Made by a program: the position numbers and the translations under genes | Part shown: in pieces, positions 1 to 5,835 of the stretch | Numbering within the stretch: the stretch's first letter is position 1 | How the letters are laid out: the number at the start of each line of letters is the position of its first letter | The notes under the pieces: generated by a model | The model's database searches: none | Told to the model about the DNA's origin: nothing | Seen by the model: only the letters and a program-made list of their open reading frames with translations | DNA from: Oscillospiraceae bacterium | GTDB lineage: Bacteria; Bacillota; Clostridia; Oscillospirales; Oscillospiraceae | DNA: 6,986 nucleotides | Assembly (NCBI GenBank): GCA_024404735.1 | Contig: JAKSPP010000077.1 | Location: 1 to 6,986 of the forward strand | Reading direction: 5' to 3'

Positions 1-1901
1 TTTTCAAAGTTAATATGACGGCCCTGAGCATCGGTTATTCTGCCGTCATCGAGAATCTGCAGAAGAAGATTCATAACATCGGGATGGGCCTTTTCGATTT
101 CATCGAAAAGCACGACACTGTAGGGGTGGCGGCGGATTTTTTCCGTAAGCTGACCTGCCTCGTCATAGCCCACATATCCCGGAGGAGAGCCGACCATTCT
201 GGAAACGGAGTGCTTCTCCATAAACTCGGACATATCAAAGCGGATTAAGCTCTCGGGGGAATCGAAAAGATCCTCCGCAAGACGCTTTACAAGCTCTGTC
301 TTTCCCACACCGGTTGAGCCGATGAAGATAAAGCTGCAGGGCTTTCTCTTTGCGGAAATGCCCGCTCTTGAGCGCTTGATTGCGGAGCATACGGCCTTAA
401 CGGCCTCGTCCTGACCGATAATATGCTGCTTAAGACGGGACTCCAGACCGCCCAGACGGATATACTCGTCCTCTCTGATGGAGGCAGCGGGGATTTTAGT
501 CCAGAGCTCAATTACTCTTGCAAGATTCTCCTCGCCGAGGACAGGCTTTCCCGCCGTCTGAAGAGCAAGAAGCTCCTCATCAATCTTCATGCGTTCGGCC
601 CTTATAACGGCAAGGCGCTCATAGTGCTCGTTTTCCGTATCTGCCATAAGCATATCGGTTTCCTTGTCGTAATCGGCTGCGGCCTTATGAAGCTCCTCCA
701 TTCTCTCGAGCTCCTTGCTGCGGAGATTGAGGTCACTTCCGGCCTCGTCAATGAGGTCGATTGCCTTGTCGGGCAGGAAGCGGTCTGTTATATATCTCTC
801 GGAAAGGCGGACGGCCTTTTCGCAGACCTCGTCGGGTATAACGATGCCGTGGTACTTTTCATAGTAGGGTGCAATGCCCCTGAGGATGGTAATGCTGTCC
901 TCAATGGAGGGCTCGTTTACAGTAACGGGCTGGAAACGGCGCTCTAAGGCCGTATCCTTTTCAATGTGCTTTCTGTACTCGGAGAAGGTTGTTGCACCGA
1001 TCACCTGAATTTCACCCCTTGAAAGGGCGGGCTTGAGGATATTGGCGGCATTCATGCTGCCCTCTGCATCTCCGGCACCGACGATTGTATGGACCTCATC
1101 GATTACAAGGATGATATTGCCCTCACGGGTAATCTCCTGAATAAGGCCCTTCATACGGCTTTCAAACTGACCGCGGAACTGAGTTCCCGCAACAAGAGCC
1201 GTCATATCAAGGAGATAAACCTCCTTGTCTCTGAGCTTATAGGGAACCTGACCCTTTACAATCTTCTGGGCAAGACCCTCTGCAATTGCGGTTTTGCCGA
1301 CACCGGGCTCACCGATAAGGCAGGGGTTGTTCTTCTGACGGCGGTTTAATATCTGAATAACTCTGAGAAGCTCCTCTTCTCTTCCTATCATATTGTCAAG
1401 CTTTCCCTCACGGGCACGGCCTGTAAGGTCGATGCAGAAGCTGCCGAGATACTTTCTTTTCTGTGACTTGCCCTCACCGCGTCCGGGCTTTTCCCTGCCG
1501 CCGTTTTCGGAGGAGGCATTTGAGTCTGCGGGAACGGGAGATGCATTTTCTGCGCCCGGGGCTCTGTTGTTCACGGTGTCCTCAAAGCGGCCCAGAAGTC
1601 TCTTCATAAAGGGCATTGTGGCCGTCTTTCCCTCGTCATCTCCGTCAAGGTCTGCATCCAGCCCCTCGGGAAATTCCCCGTTTTCAAGAGATGCCATCAT
1701 ATTCTTCATATCGGAGCCGATATTGTCAAGCTCCTCATCGGTCAGGCCCATCTTGCTTATCATATCGTTAACAGGGGCGATATTCAGATCCTTTGCACAG
1801 CGAAGGCACAGGCCCTCGTTGGTTGTCTGACCCCTTTCATATTTCGTTATAAAAACCACTGCGGGATTTTTATTGCAGCGGACGCATAAGCTGGCTCCCA
1901 T
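1..1901 (-). CDS. clpE: ClpE-like AAA+ Clp unfoldase, partial (3' end beyond left edge)
   Basis: The 633 visible codons form a class I Clp ATPase, which unfolds proteins with ATP and usually feeds them to ClpP in the cytoplasm. Residues 6-35 are a zinc ribbon, CX2C-X22-CX2C (Cys6, 9, 32, 35), as in ClpE; there is no double Clp_N repeat. A charged, Gly/Ser/Pro-rich linker (about 70-150) leads to AAA domain 1: Walker A GEPGVGKT at 197-204, pore loop GTQFRG at 239-244, Walker B IDE at 267-269. A short coiled-coil middle segment with a degenerate UVR-like helix follows (about 400-455). AAA domain 2 has Walker A GSTGVGKT at 528-535, pore loop GYVGY at 575-579 and Walker B LFDE at 598-601. Sensor 2 and the ClpP-docking loop lie outside the window, so ClpP partnership is inferred. 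ATG at 1901 follows AGGAGA by 10 bases. ClpC is the alternative name; the zinc ribbon favours ClpE. Confidence 0.93.
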   Translation of the reverse strand, partial: MGASLCVRCNKNPAVVFITKYERGQTTNEGLCLRCAKDLNIAPVNDMISKMGLTDEELDNIGSDMKNMMASLENGEFPEGLDADLDGDDEGKTATMPFMKRLLGRFEDTVNNRAPGAENASPVPADSNASSENGGREKPGRGEGKSQKRKYLGSFCIDLTGRAREGKLDNMIGREEELLRVIQILNRRQKNNPCLIGEPGVGKTAIAEGLAQKIVKGQVPYKLRDKEVYLLDMTALVAGTQFRGQFESRMKGLIQEITREGNIILVIDEVHTIVGAGDAEGSMNAANILKPALSRGEIQVIGATTFSEYRKHIEKDTALERRFQPVTVNEPSIEDSITILRGIAPYYEKYHGIVIPDEVCEKAVRLSERYITDRFLPDKAIDLIDEAGSDLNLRSKELERMEELHKAAADYDKETDMLMADTENEHYERLAVIRAERMKIDEELLALQTAGKPVLGEENLARVIELWTKIPAASIREDEYIRLGGLESRLKQHIIGQDEAVKAVCSAIKRSRAGISAKRKPCSFIFIGSTGVGKTELVKRLAEDLFDSPESLIRFDMSEFMEKHSVSRMVGSPPGYVGYDEAGQLTEKIRRHPYSVVLFDEIEKAHPDVMNLLLQILDDGRITDAQGRHINFE

Positions 1902-1911
1902 AATTTCTGTT

Positions 1912-1917
1912 TCTCCT
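1912..1917 (-). promoter_or_regulatory. Shine-Dalgarno site of the clpE-like gene
   Basis: AGGAGA reads on the minus strand 10 bases before the ATG at 1901, which fixes this start. It lies in the 32-base gap after the cvpA-like stop. That gap holds no match to a CtsR box or a CIRCE inverted repeat, so the usual heat-shock control of clp genes is not seen immediately upstream. Confidence 0.7.
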
Positions 1918-1933
1918 AATCGCTAAAAGTGTT

Positions 1934-2653
1934 TCATATGCCCAGATATCTGAGCAGATAATCCTTTCTGAGGAGAAAGCCTCCCAGGAAGGTGCCGGAA
2001 AGAGTATCCTTTCCGATTATTATGCCGGCAAATTTAAGAAGCCAGCACAAAAGGGCCGCATAGGCAAGGCCCGTAAGAAGTCCGAGTATTGCTCCGGATA
2101 TACTGTTAACCATATCCAGATGGGGGATTTTATAGCTCAGGTTCGGAAGATTTCCCAGAACCGTAAGTATTATTGCTATCAGCAAAAAGGCAAGGGTAAA
2201 GCACAGAACATAGCTGAAGGTCTCGCAAAGCACCGAGCCTATAGCGGCGACCGTCGTAACGGTACCTGCGGAAAGTGCCGCCTTTTGCCCCATAACGGCG
2301 GCGGTTTTGGGCCAGATGCCCATTTTTTCATATATCGAGGCGGCAAAATAAGCCTTCTTTTCCGCATCGCCACCCAGAATATCCTCAAGAGAACGGCTTG
2401 CGGCGCTCTTTGCGGACAGGCCCAGAATCTCGGCGCTGTTTTCGGAAACCGTTGTCTCCACAAAGCCGGAGGCAAAGGGCTTTATTACGGGAATAACATC
2501 CTGTGAGAAGGTGTCGGCAAGGAGGTCTGCCCCATATACGGCAACGATTATAACGAGAATGCTGCCCACACCCATAATAAGGCCTTTTTTATATCCCGAC
2601 CATACGGCCGTTACCATTATTATCAGAAACAATAAGCTTAAAATCGCTTTCAT
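1934..2653 (-). CDS. CvpA-family membrane protein
   Basis: A 239-residue integral membrane protein of the CvpA type (colicin V production family; exact molecular role unsettled). Predicted helices are at about 2-18, 25-45, 145-167 and 183-213. The first hairpin carries a GYKKG turn at 20-24, whose lysines suggest a cytoplasmic position and place residues 46-140 outside the cell. The last helix begins with MVNSISGAILGLLTG (181-195), matching the family's 'N..ll G..lG' pattern. The outer insert of about 95 residues makes it longer than a typical CvpA of about 165-180 residues. The ATG at 2653 follows GAAAGG (2663-2668) by 9 bases and the gene ends in TGA. It lies 60 bases after the DUF5711-like gene and 32 bases before the clpE-like gene, so co-transcription with both is likely. 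The family call is fairly sure; the function is not. Confidence 0.8.
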   Translation of the reverse strand: MKAILSLLFLIIMVTAVWSGYKKGLIMGVGSILVIIVAVYGADLLADTFSQDVIPVIKPFASGFVETTVSENSAEILGLSAKSAASRSLEDILGGDAEKKAYFAASIYEKMGIWPKTAAVMGQKAALSAGTVTTVAAIGSVLCETFSYVLCFTLAFLLIAIILTVLGNLPNLSYKIPHLDMVNSISGAILGLLTGLAYAALLCWLLKFAGIIIGKDTLSGTFLGGFLLRKDYLLRYLGI

Positions 2654-2713
2654 CCGAAGCTACCTTTCACCAATGAATAATTGGGCTTTATTGCTGCTCA
2701 AACAGATTTTCTG

Positions 2714-4021
2714 TCAGTCAAAGTAAAATAAAGATGCGTAATAGGAATGGAGGAGAAGAACGTCCCCGGAATCCGTAAGGATAACGGAGGAGGCCGTCAT
2801 CAGCCTGTCCGAGCGCTCTGTTTCCTCGCATTTTTTGTTCATAAGAGTGAGGCTTCCGGCACCCATAACAAGTATTTTGCCGTCCCCCGCGGAGATATCC
2901 ACGAGTGTCTCGTTATATCCCACTCTTCCCGTTTCCGTCAGGTTTTCTCCGAGGCTTATAATTTCCACCTCACCTGCGGCTCTTGTTTCGGAAAGGCAGA
3001 GAACCGTGAAATCCTCGCCCATTACAAAATCGGAAAGATATTTGCCCTCATAGGAATAGGACCTGATGCTTCCCGTCATGGGTATGTATACTACCTCTTC
3101 ATCGCCCAGTGCGGTTACTCCCGCAGAGCTTTTCGTGGCCTTAAGCTCTATAAAAAGCTCTCCGGGGAAGCTCTGCTCAGAGCAGAGGTCTCCCGTTCTT
3201 ATATCAAGGAACTTAACGGCACTTCCCGCATCGGAAATTGTAAGAACGGCAAGATATCTGTCTCCGCCCGTAAGACAGGCATCGAGAACATAGCCTGTTC
3301 CGGACCACCATTCGTAAACAGCGGTGAGGTCGGGATTATAGACGGTTACAAGGGCCTTATAGCCCGTCTGCTCCGTTGCAACGGCAATGTAACCGTTTTC
3401 GCTTATGAAGGCGCTGAGGATTTTGCCGTTTGTTGACATCTGCCTGCTTGAGCCGTCCGAATCGGCGGTGAATATGTACTCGGCGCCTATGCCGTAGAAA
3501 AGCGCCTGCTTTTCATTTCCGGTGACGGCAGGAGAGTCAAAGGGAGAGGCCTGACGGAAAACCGTTGCTCCGTTTGCCCCAAGAAGCTGCATGGAGGAGC
3601 TTGAAATAACCGCAAGCTTGTCTCCGCACATATGAAAGGACTGCTTCGAGCCGGACTCGTAGGTAAAGGCCTCGTAGGTTCCGGAGCCCCTTCCGAAGGA
3701 GAAAACTCTCCTCAGGTTGCTCTTTGTGAAAACATCCCTGTTTTCAACGGCAAGGATTGCGATAATTATGAGGAAGGTTGTGAGAAGGGCCGTAAAAATG
3801 CTTCTTCTTGCGGATTTTTTTCTCGCCTTATCGGCCAGATATTCACGAAGCTCCGCATCCGTCATTTCGGAGGTCTTTTTATGCGGAAGCTTCTTTTTTT
3901 CCTTATGACCCTTTTCCCCGTCCTTCTGCTCCCTCCGGGGCTCCTCTGCGGGAGCAAAGGCCTCCTCGGGGATATTAAGACTTTCGTCCTTTAAGAGTTC
4001 TTCAATATCGTCGCCGTTCAA
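2714..4021 (-). CDS. DUF5711-like single-pass membrane protein with beta-propeller-like outer domain
   Basis: A 435-residue protein with three parts. Residues 1-73 are a charged, Lys/Glu-rich cytoplasmic tail; 74-93 form one transmembrane helix (IFTALLTTFLIIIAILAV) preceded by the basic KARKKSARR, giving an N-in, C-out orientation. Residues about 115-435 are a chain of short beta strands with repeated 'hydrophobic strand, Gly/Asp turn' units such as DRYLAVLTISD, GKILVMGAGSLTLM and GDVLLLHSYY, as in WD40/YVTN-like propellers. I recognise this as the DUF5711 pattern of clostridia; no function is established. The start is a TTG (4019-4021): an in-frame TGA lies three codons upstream and the next internal ATG is codon 53. 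AAGGA lies 11 bases before it. The gene follows truA by 39 bases in the same frame. No enzymatic motif is visible; a sensory or scaffold role at the envelope would be a guess. Confidence 0.78.
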   Translation of the reverse strand: MNGDDIEELLKDESLNIPEEAFAPAEEPRREQKDGEKGHKEKKKLPHKKTSEMTDAELREYLADKARKKSARRSIFTALLTTFLIIIAILAVENRDVFTKSNLRRVFSFGRGSGTYEAFTYESGSKQSFHMCGDKLAVISSSSMQLLGANGATVFRQASPFDSPAVTGNEKQALFYGIGAEYIFTADSDGSSRQMSTNGKILSAFISENGYIAVATEQTGYKALVTVYNPDLTAVYEWWSGTGYVLDACLTGGDRYLAVLTISDAGSAVKFLDIRTGDLCSEQSFPGELFIELKATKSSAGVTALGDEEVVYIPMTGSIRSYSYEGKYLSDFVMGEDFTVLCLSETRAAGEVEIISLGENLTETGRVGYNETLVDISAGDGKILVMGAGSLTLMNKKCEETERSDRLMTASSVILTDSGDVLLLHSYYASLFYFD

Positions 4022-4032
4022 ATTATCTCACA

Positions 4033-4037
4033 TCCTT
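4033..4037 (-). promoter_or_regulatory. Shine-Dalgarno site supporting a TTG start
   Basis: AAGGA on the minus strand lies 11 bases before the TTG at 4021. The spacing is slightly long, but an in-frame TGA at 4028-4030 excludes any start further upstream, so this site and the TTG together decide the N-terminus of the DUF5711-like protein. Confidence 0.5.
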
Positions 4038-4060
4038 CGGCGAAAAAAGTATCGTCTGAA

Positions 4061-4825
4061 TCAGTGTTCAAACATCCCGTTAACGGGCTCGGGGTACCAT
4101 ACCCTGTTAAGATAAAGCCCCTGCGGCGGCATTGTGGGCCCTGTGAGCCTTCTGTCGCCCTTCTCAAGAAGCCCGGGAATATCCTCGGGCAGGAGCTTTC
4201 CGTAGGAGGCATAGACCATTGTTCCCACAATGGCTCTTGCCATATTGTAAAGAAAGCCGTCTGCGCAGACGGAAACGGTTATTATATCGTCCGTTTTTTC
4301 GGCAATGCAGTGATAAACCGTTCTCACCGTTGTTTTCGTCTCCGTTCCCAGAGAACGCACGGCGGCAAAATCATGAGTCCCCTCAAAGGCCCTGCCTGCC
4401 CTTTTCATCATATCCATATCAAGATGAGAGGGGTAAAAGCAGACTCTGTTCTGCAGGAATGGGTCCCTTATATCGCTGTTGTGAATTTTATAGATATATT
4501 CCTTTTTTATGCACGAGCCGATGGAGTTAAAGTCATCGGGCGCATCCATGGCCTCCAGAACCGCAATGTCCTTCGGAAGCCTTGTATTCACGGCATAGGG
4601 AATCCTGTCTGCGGGAATACGGCAGTCTGTTCTGAAGTTGGCGCAGTAGTTCAGGGCATGGACTCCCGCATCCGTTCTTCCGCAGCCTGTTACCTTAACC
4701 TCGTGGCCGCAGACCTCGGAAAGAGCCCTCTGCACGGTTTCACAGACGGTTATTTCCGTCTTCTGAACCTGCCAGCCGTGATAGGCCGTACCCTCATAGC
4801 GGAGCTTAAGAGCAATGTTTCTCAA
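4061..4825 (-). CDS. truA: tRNA pseudouridine synthase TruA (tRNA U38-40)
   Basis: TruA converts uridines 38, 39 and 40 of the tRNA anticodon arm to pseudouridine in the cytoplasm. From the TTG start the protein has 254 residues, the family's usual length. It opens RNIALKLRYEGT with the conserved GWQ at 17-19. The catalytic motif GRTDAGVHA spans 49-57, with Asp52 as the nucleophile. The C-terminus carries GPTMPPQGLYL, the usual terminal TruA motif (most members have Ala where this has Met). I chose TTG at 4825 because it follows a GAGGTG site by 6 bases, lies 10 bases after the ecfT stop, and begins exactly where TruA proteins begin. An ATG at 4873 would add 16 unmatched residues and overlap ecfT by 38 bases. 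ecfA1-ecfA2-ecfT-truA is a common Firmicutes order, probably reflecting shared transcription rather than shared function. Confidence 0.95.
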   Translation of the reverse strand: MRNIALKLRYEGTAYHGWQVQKTEITVCETVQRALSEVCGHEVKVTGCGRTDAGVHALNYCANFRTDCRIPADRIPYAVNTRLPKDIAVLEAMDAPDDFNSIGSCIKKEYIYKIHNSDIRDPFLQNRVCFYPSHLDMDMMKRAGRAFEGTHDFAAVRSLGTETKTTVRTVYHCIAEKTDDIITVSVCADGFLYNMARAIVGTMVYASYGKLLPEDIPGLLEKGDRRLTGPTMPPQGLYLNRVWYPEPVNGMFEH

Positions 4826-4831
4826 GGTCTC

Positions 4832-4837
4832 CACCTC
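4832..4837 (-). promoter_or_regulatory. Shine-Dalgarno site of truA, overlapping the ecfT stop
   Basis: GAGGTG on the minus strand shares bases with the TGA stop of ecfT (4836-4838) and lies 6 bases before the TTG at 4825. A ribosome finishing ecfT would sit on this site, so truA is probably translationally coupled to ecfT. The site is the main reason for choosing TTG over the upstream ATG. Confidence 0.65.
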
Positions 4838-5639
4838 ATAGCCCAAGGGCGCGGAGGACAGAAACCACCGCAATAATTAAAGCGCAGAAAAGCAACGCAG
4901 TTGCATCATTGCCCCCCATATGAAGCCGCTTCATACGGGCTCTGCCCACTCCCCCTGCATTGCAGCGGCTCTCCCTTGCCGTTGCAAGCTCATCCGCCCT
5001 GCGGAAGGCGCTGACGAAAAGTGGGATAAGAAGAGGAATAAGAGCCTTTGCCCTGTTTACAATGCTTCCCGTATCGAAGTTTGCGCCCCTTGCCTTCTGG
5101 GCGGAGACGATTTTGTCCGTCTCCTCGATGAGGGTGGGAATAAAACGAAGGGCAATGGACATCATCATAGCAAGCTCGTGAACGGGGACCTTTATCTTCT
5201 TAAGGGGCTCAAGCAGCCTTTCAAGTCCGTCTGTCAGGGAAATGGGCGAGGTTGTGTAGGTAAGAAGGAAGGTTCCGCATACAAGGAGCATTATACGCAT
5301 TATCATAAAGACGGCGGTTTTTATGCCGTCCCGGGTAATGGTGAATATCCAGAAGGAAACAAGAGGCTCTCCCCTGCCGTAGAACAGGTTGAGAAGTCCC
5401 GTGAAGATTACGATGAAAAGAAGGGGCTTAAGGCCCGAAAAAAGCGTTTTGGGCTTAATTCTGGCAAGGAAGGAAAAAAGTGCAAGGGTAAGAACCATAA
5501 AGGCGTAGGAGATATAATTGTTTGCGATGAAAATGGCAACTATGTATATGAGAAGGCCGATTAGCTTTGTTCTCGGGTCGAGCCTGTGGAAGACCGTATT
5601 TCCCGGGAAAAACTGGCCGAGGGTAATGTCCTTAAGCAT
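4836..5639 (-). CDS. ecfT: ECF transporter transmembrane protein EcfT
   Basis: EcfT is the membrane scaffold of ECF transporters: it joins the two ATPases to exchangeable S components that bind vitamins or metal ions. The 267-residue protein starts with the usual cytoplasmic stretch (LDPRTK at 20-25), then membrane helices at about 26-58, 68-86, 107-128 and 245-265. The coupling helices lie between. The first Ala-Arg-Gly motif is intact (KARG, 182-185, in SAQKARGANF). The second, normally AMEAR(G/C)Y, here reads AREARC-like but altered: A221-R-E-S-R-C-N227, followed by the familiar GGVGRARMK. ATG at 5639 is preceded by AAGGGG (5650-5655), and the TGA at 4836 partly overlaps the truA ribosome site. 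Its start overlaps by 8 bases the TAA that ends the full ecfA2 frame, which shows the original operon junction. No S-component gene is in the window, so the substrate cannot be read. Confidence 0.94.
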   Translation of the reverse strand: MLKDITLGQFFPGNTVFHRLDPRTKLIGLLIYIVAIFIANNYISYAFMVLTLALFSFLARIKPKTLFSGLKPLLFIVIFTGLLNLFYGRGEPLVSFWIFTITRDGIKTAVFMIMRIMLLVCGTFLLTYTTSPISLTDGLERLLEPLKKIKVPVHELAMMMSIALRFIPTLIEETDKIVSAQKARGANFDTGSIVNRAKALIPLLIPLFVSAFRRADELATARESRCNAGGVGRARMKRLHMGGNDATALLFCALIIAVVSVLRALGL

Positions 5640-5817
5640 CGGCCGTGCCCCCCTTTTTCAGCGCAATAAGCTGTTTTCCCAGATACTTCAGGGTGTAGAT
5701 GCTGTCGGGAATAGCGACGCCTCTCTCCGCAAGAAGCAGTGAAAGCTCCGTAGCCGCGGGGATGGTAAGGCCCAGTTCCTTAAGCTCCGATGCACTTCCG
5801 AAAATCACAGCAGGGCT
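5632..5817 (-). pseudogene. ecfA2: Detached C-terminal domain of EcfA2, in frame after two TGA codons
   Basis: Reading on in the ecfA2 frame past the TGAs at 5836-5838 and 5818-5820 gives 61 open codons ending at TAA 5632-5634. They encode a typical EcfA C-terminus: SPAVIF, then ASELKELGLTIP, then LLAERGVAIPDSIYTLKYL. The paralogue in this window reads SPRELF and PEELEALGLTVP at the same positions, and both genes share the 12 bases CTGGGCCTTACC in frame. With the two TGAs counted, the gene would be 288 codons, the normal EcfA length. The TAA overlaps the ecfT ATG by 8 bases. No strong ribosome site or ATG suggests independent translation of this piece; an ATG at 5824-5826 sits between the two TGAs and is followed at once by GAC and TGA. 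It is either a recently broken gene end or a sequence error. Confidence 0.8.
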
Positions 5818-5835
5818 TCAGTCCATTACGATATT

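Noticed and set aside
423..947. Plus-strand open frames of 86-229 codons opposite the clpE-like and DUF5711-like genes (for example 423-947, 1089-1349, 2747-3436).
   Set aside because: They are complements of strongly supported minus-strand genes, show no recognisable domain, and lack convincing ribosome sites.
2670..2684. Inverted repeat CCAAT-N5-ATTGG before the cvpA-like gene, and a weak TTGAGC/TATTCA pair over the same gap, as a terminator or promoter.
   Set aside because: The hairpin has five weak pairs and no T-run. The promoter-like boxes match consensus at only 4 and 3 of 6 positions, so chance is a good explanation.
2702..2714. Small inverted repeat ACAGA-TTT-TCTGT near the end of the DUF5711-like gene, as a terminator.
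   Set aside because: The stem is only five base pairs, AT-rich, overlaps the stop codon and is not followed by a T-run on the minus strand.
4043..4060. T-run of six on the minus strand between truA and the DUF5711-like gene, as a terminator.
   Set aside because: The only hairpin before it is CTGA-TT-CAG, far too short and weak for an intrinsic terminator.
4064..4876. Plus-strand open frame of 270 codons lying exactly opposite truA.
   Set aside because: It mirrors truA codon by codon, has no family resemblance, and truA is unmistakable on the other strand.
5764..5776. A 13-base direct repeat, GGTAAGGCCCAGT, shared by the ecfA2 remnant and ecfA1 (near 6640-6652), as a possible recombination repeat.
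   Set aside because: It encodes the same conserved LGLT turn in both paralogous ATPases, so common ancestry of the coding sequence explains it.
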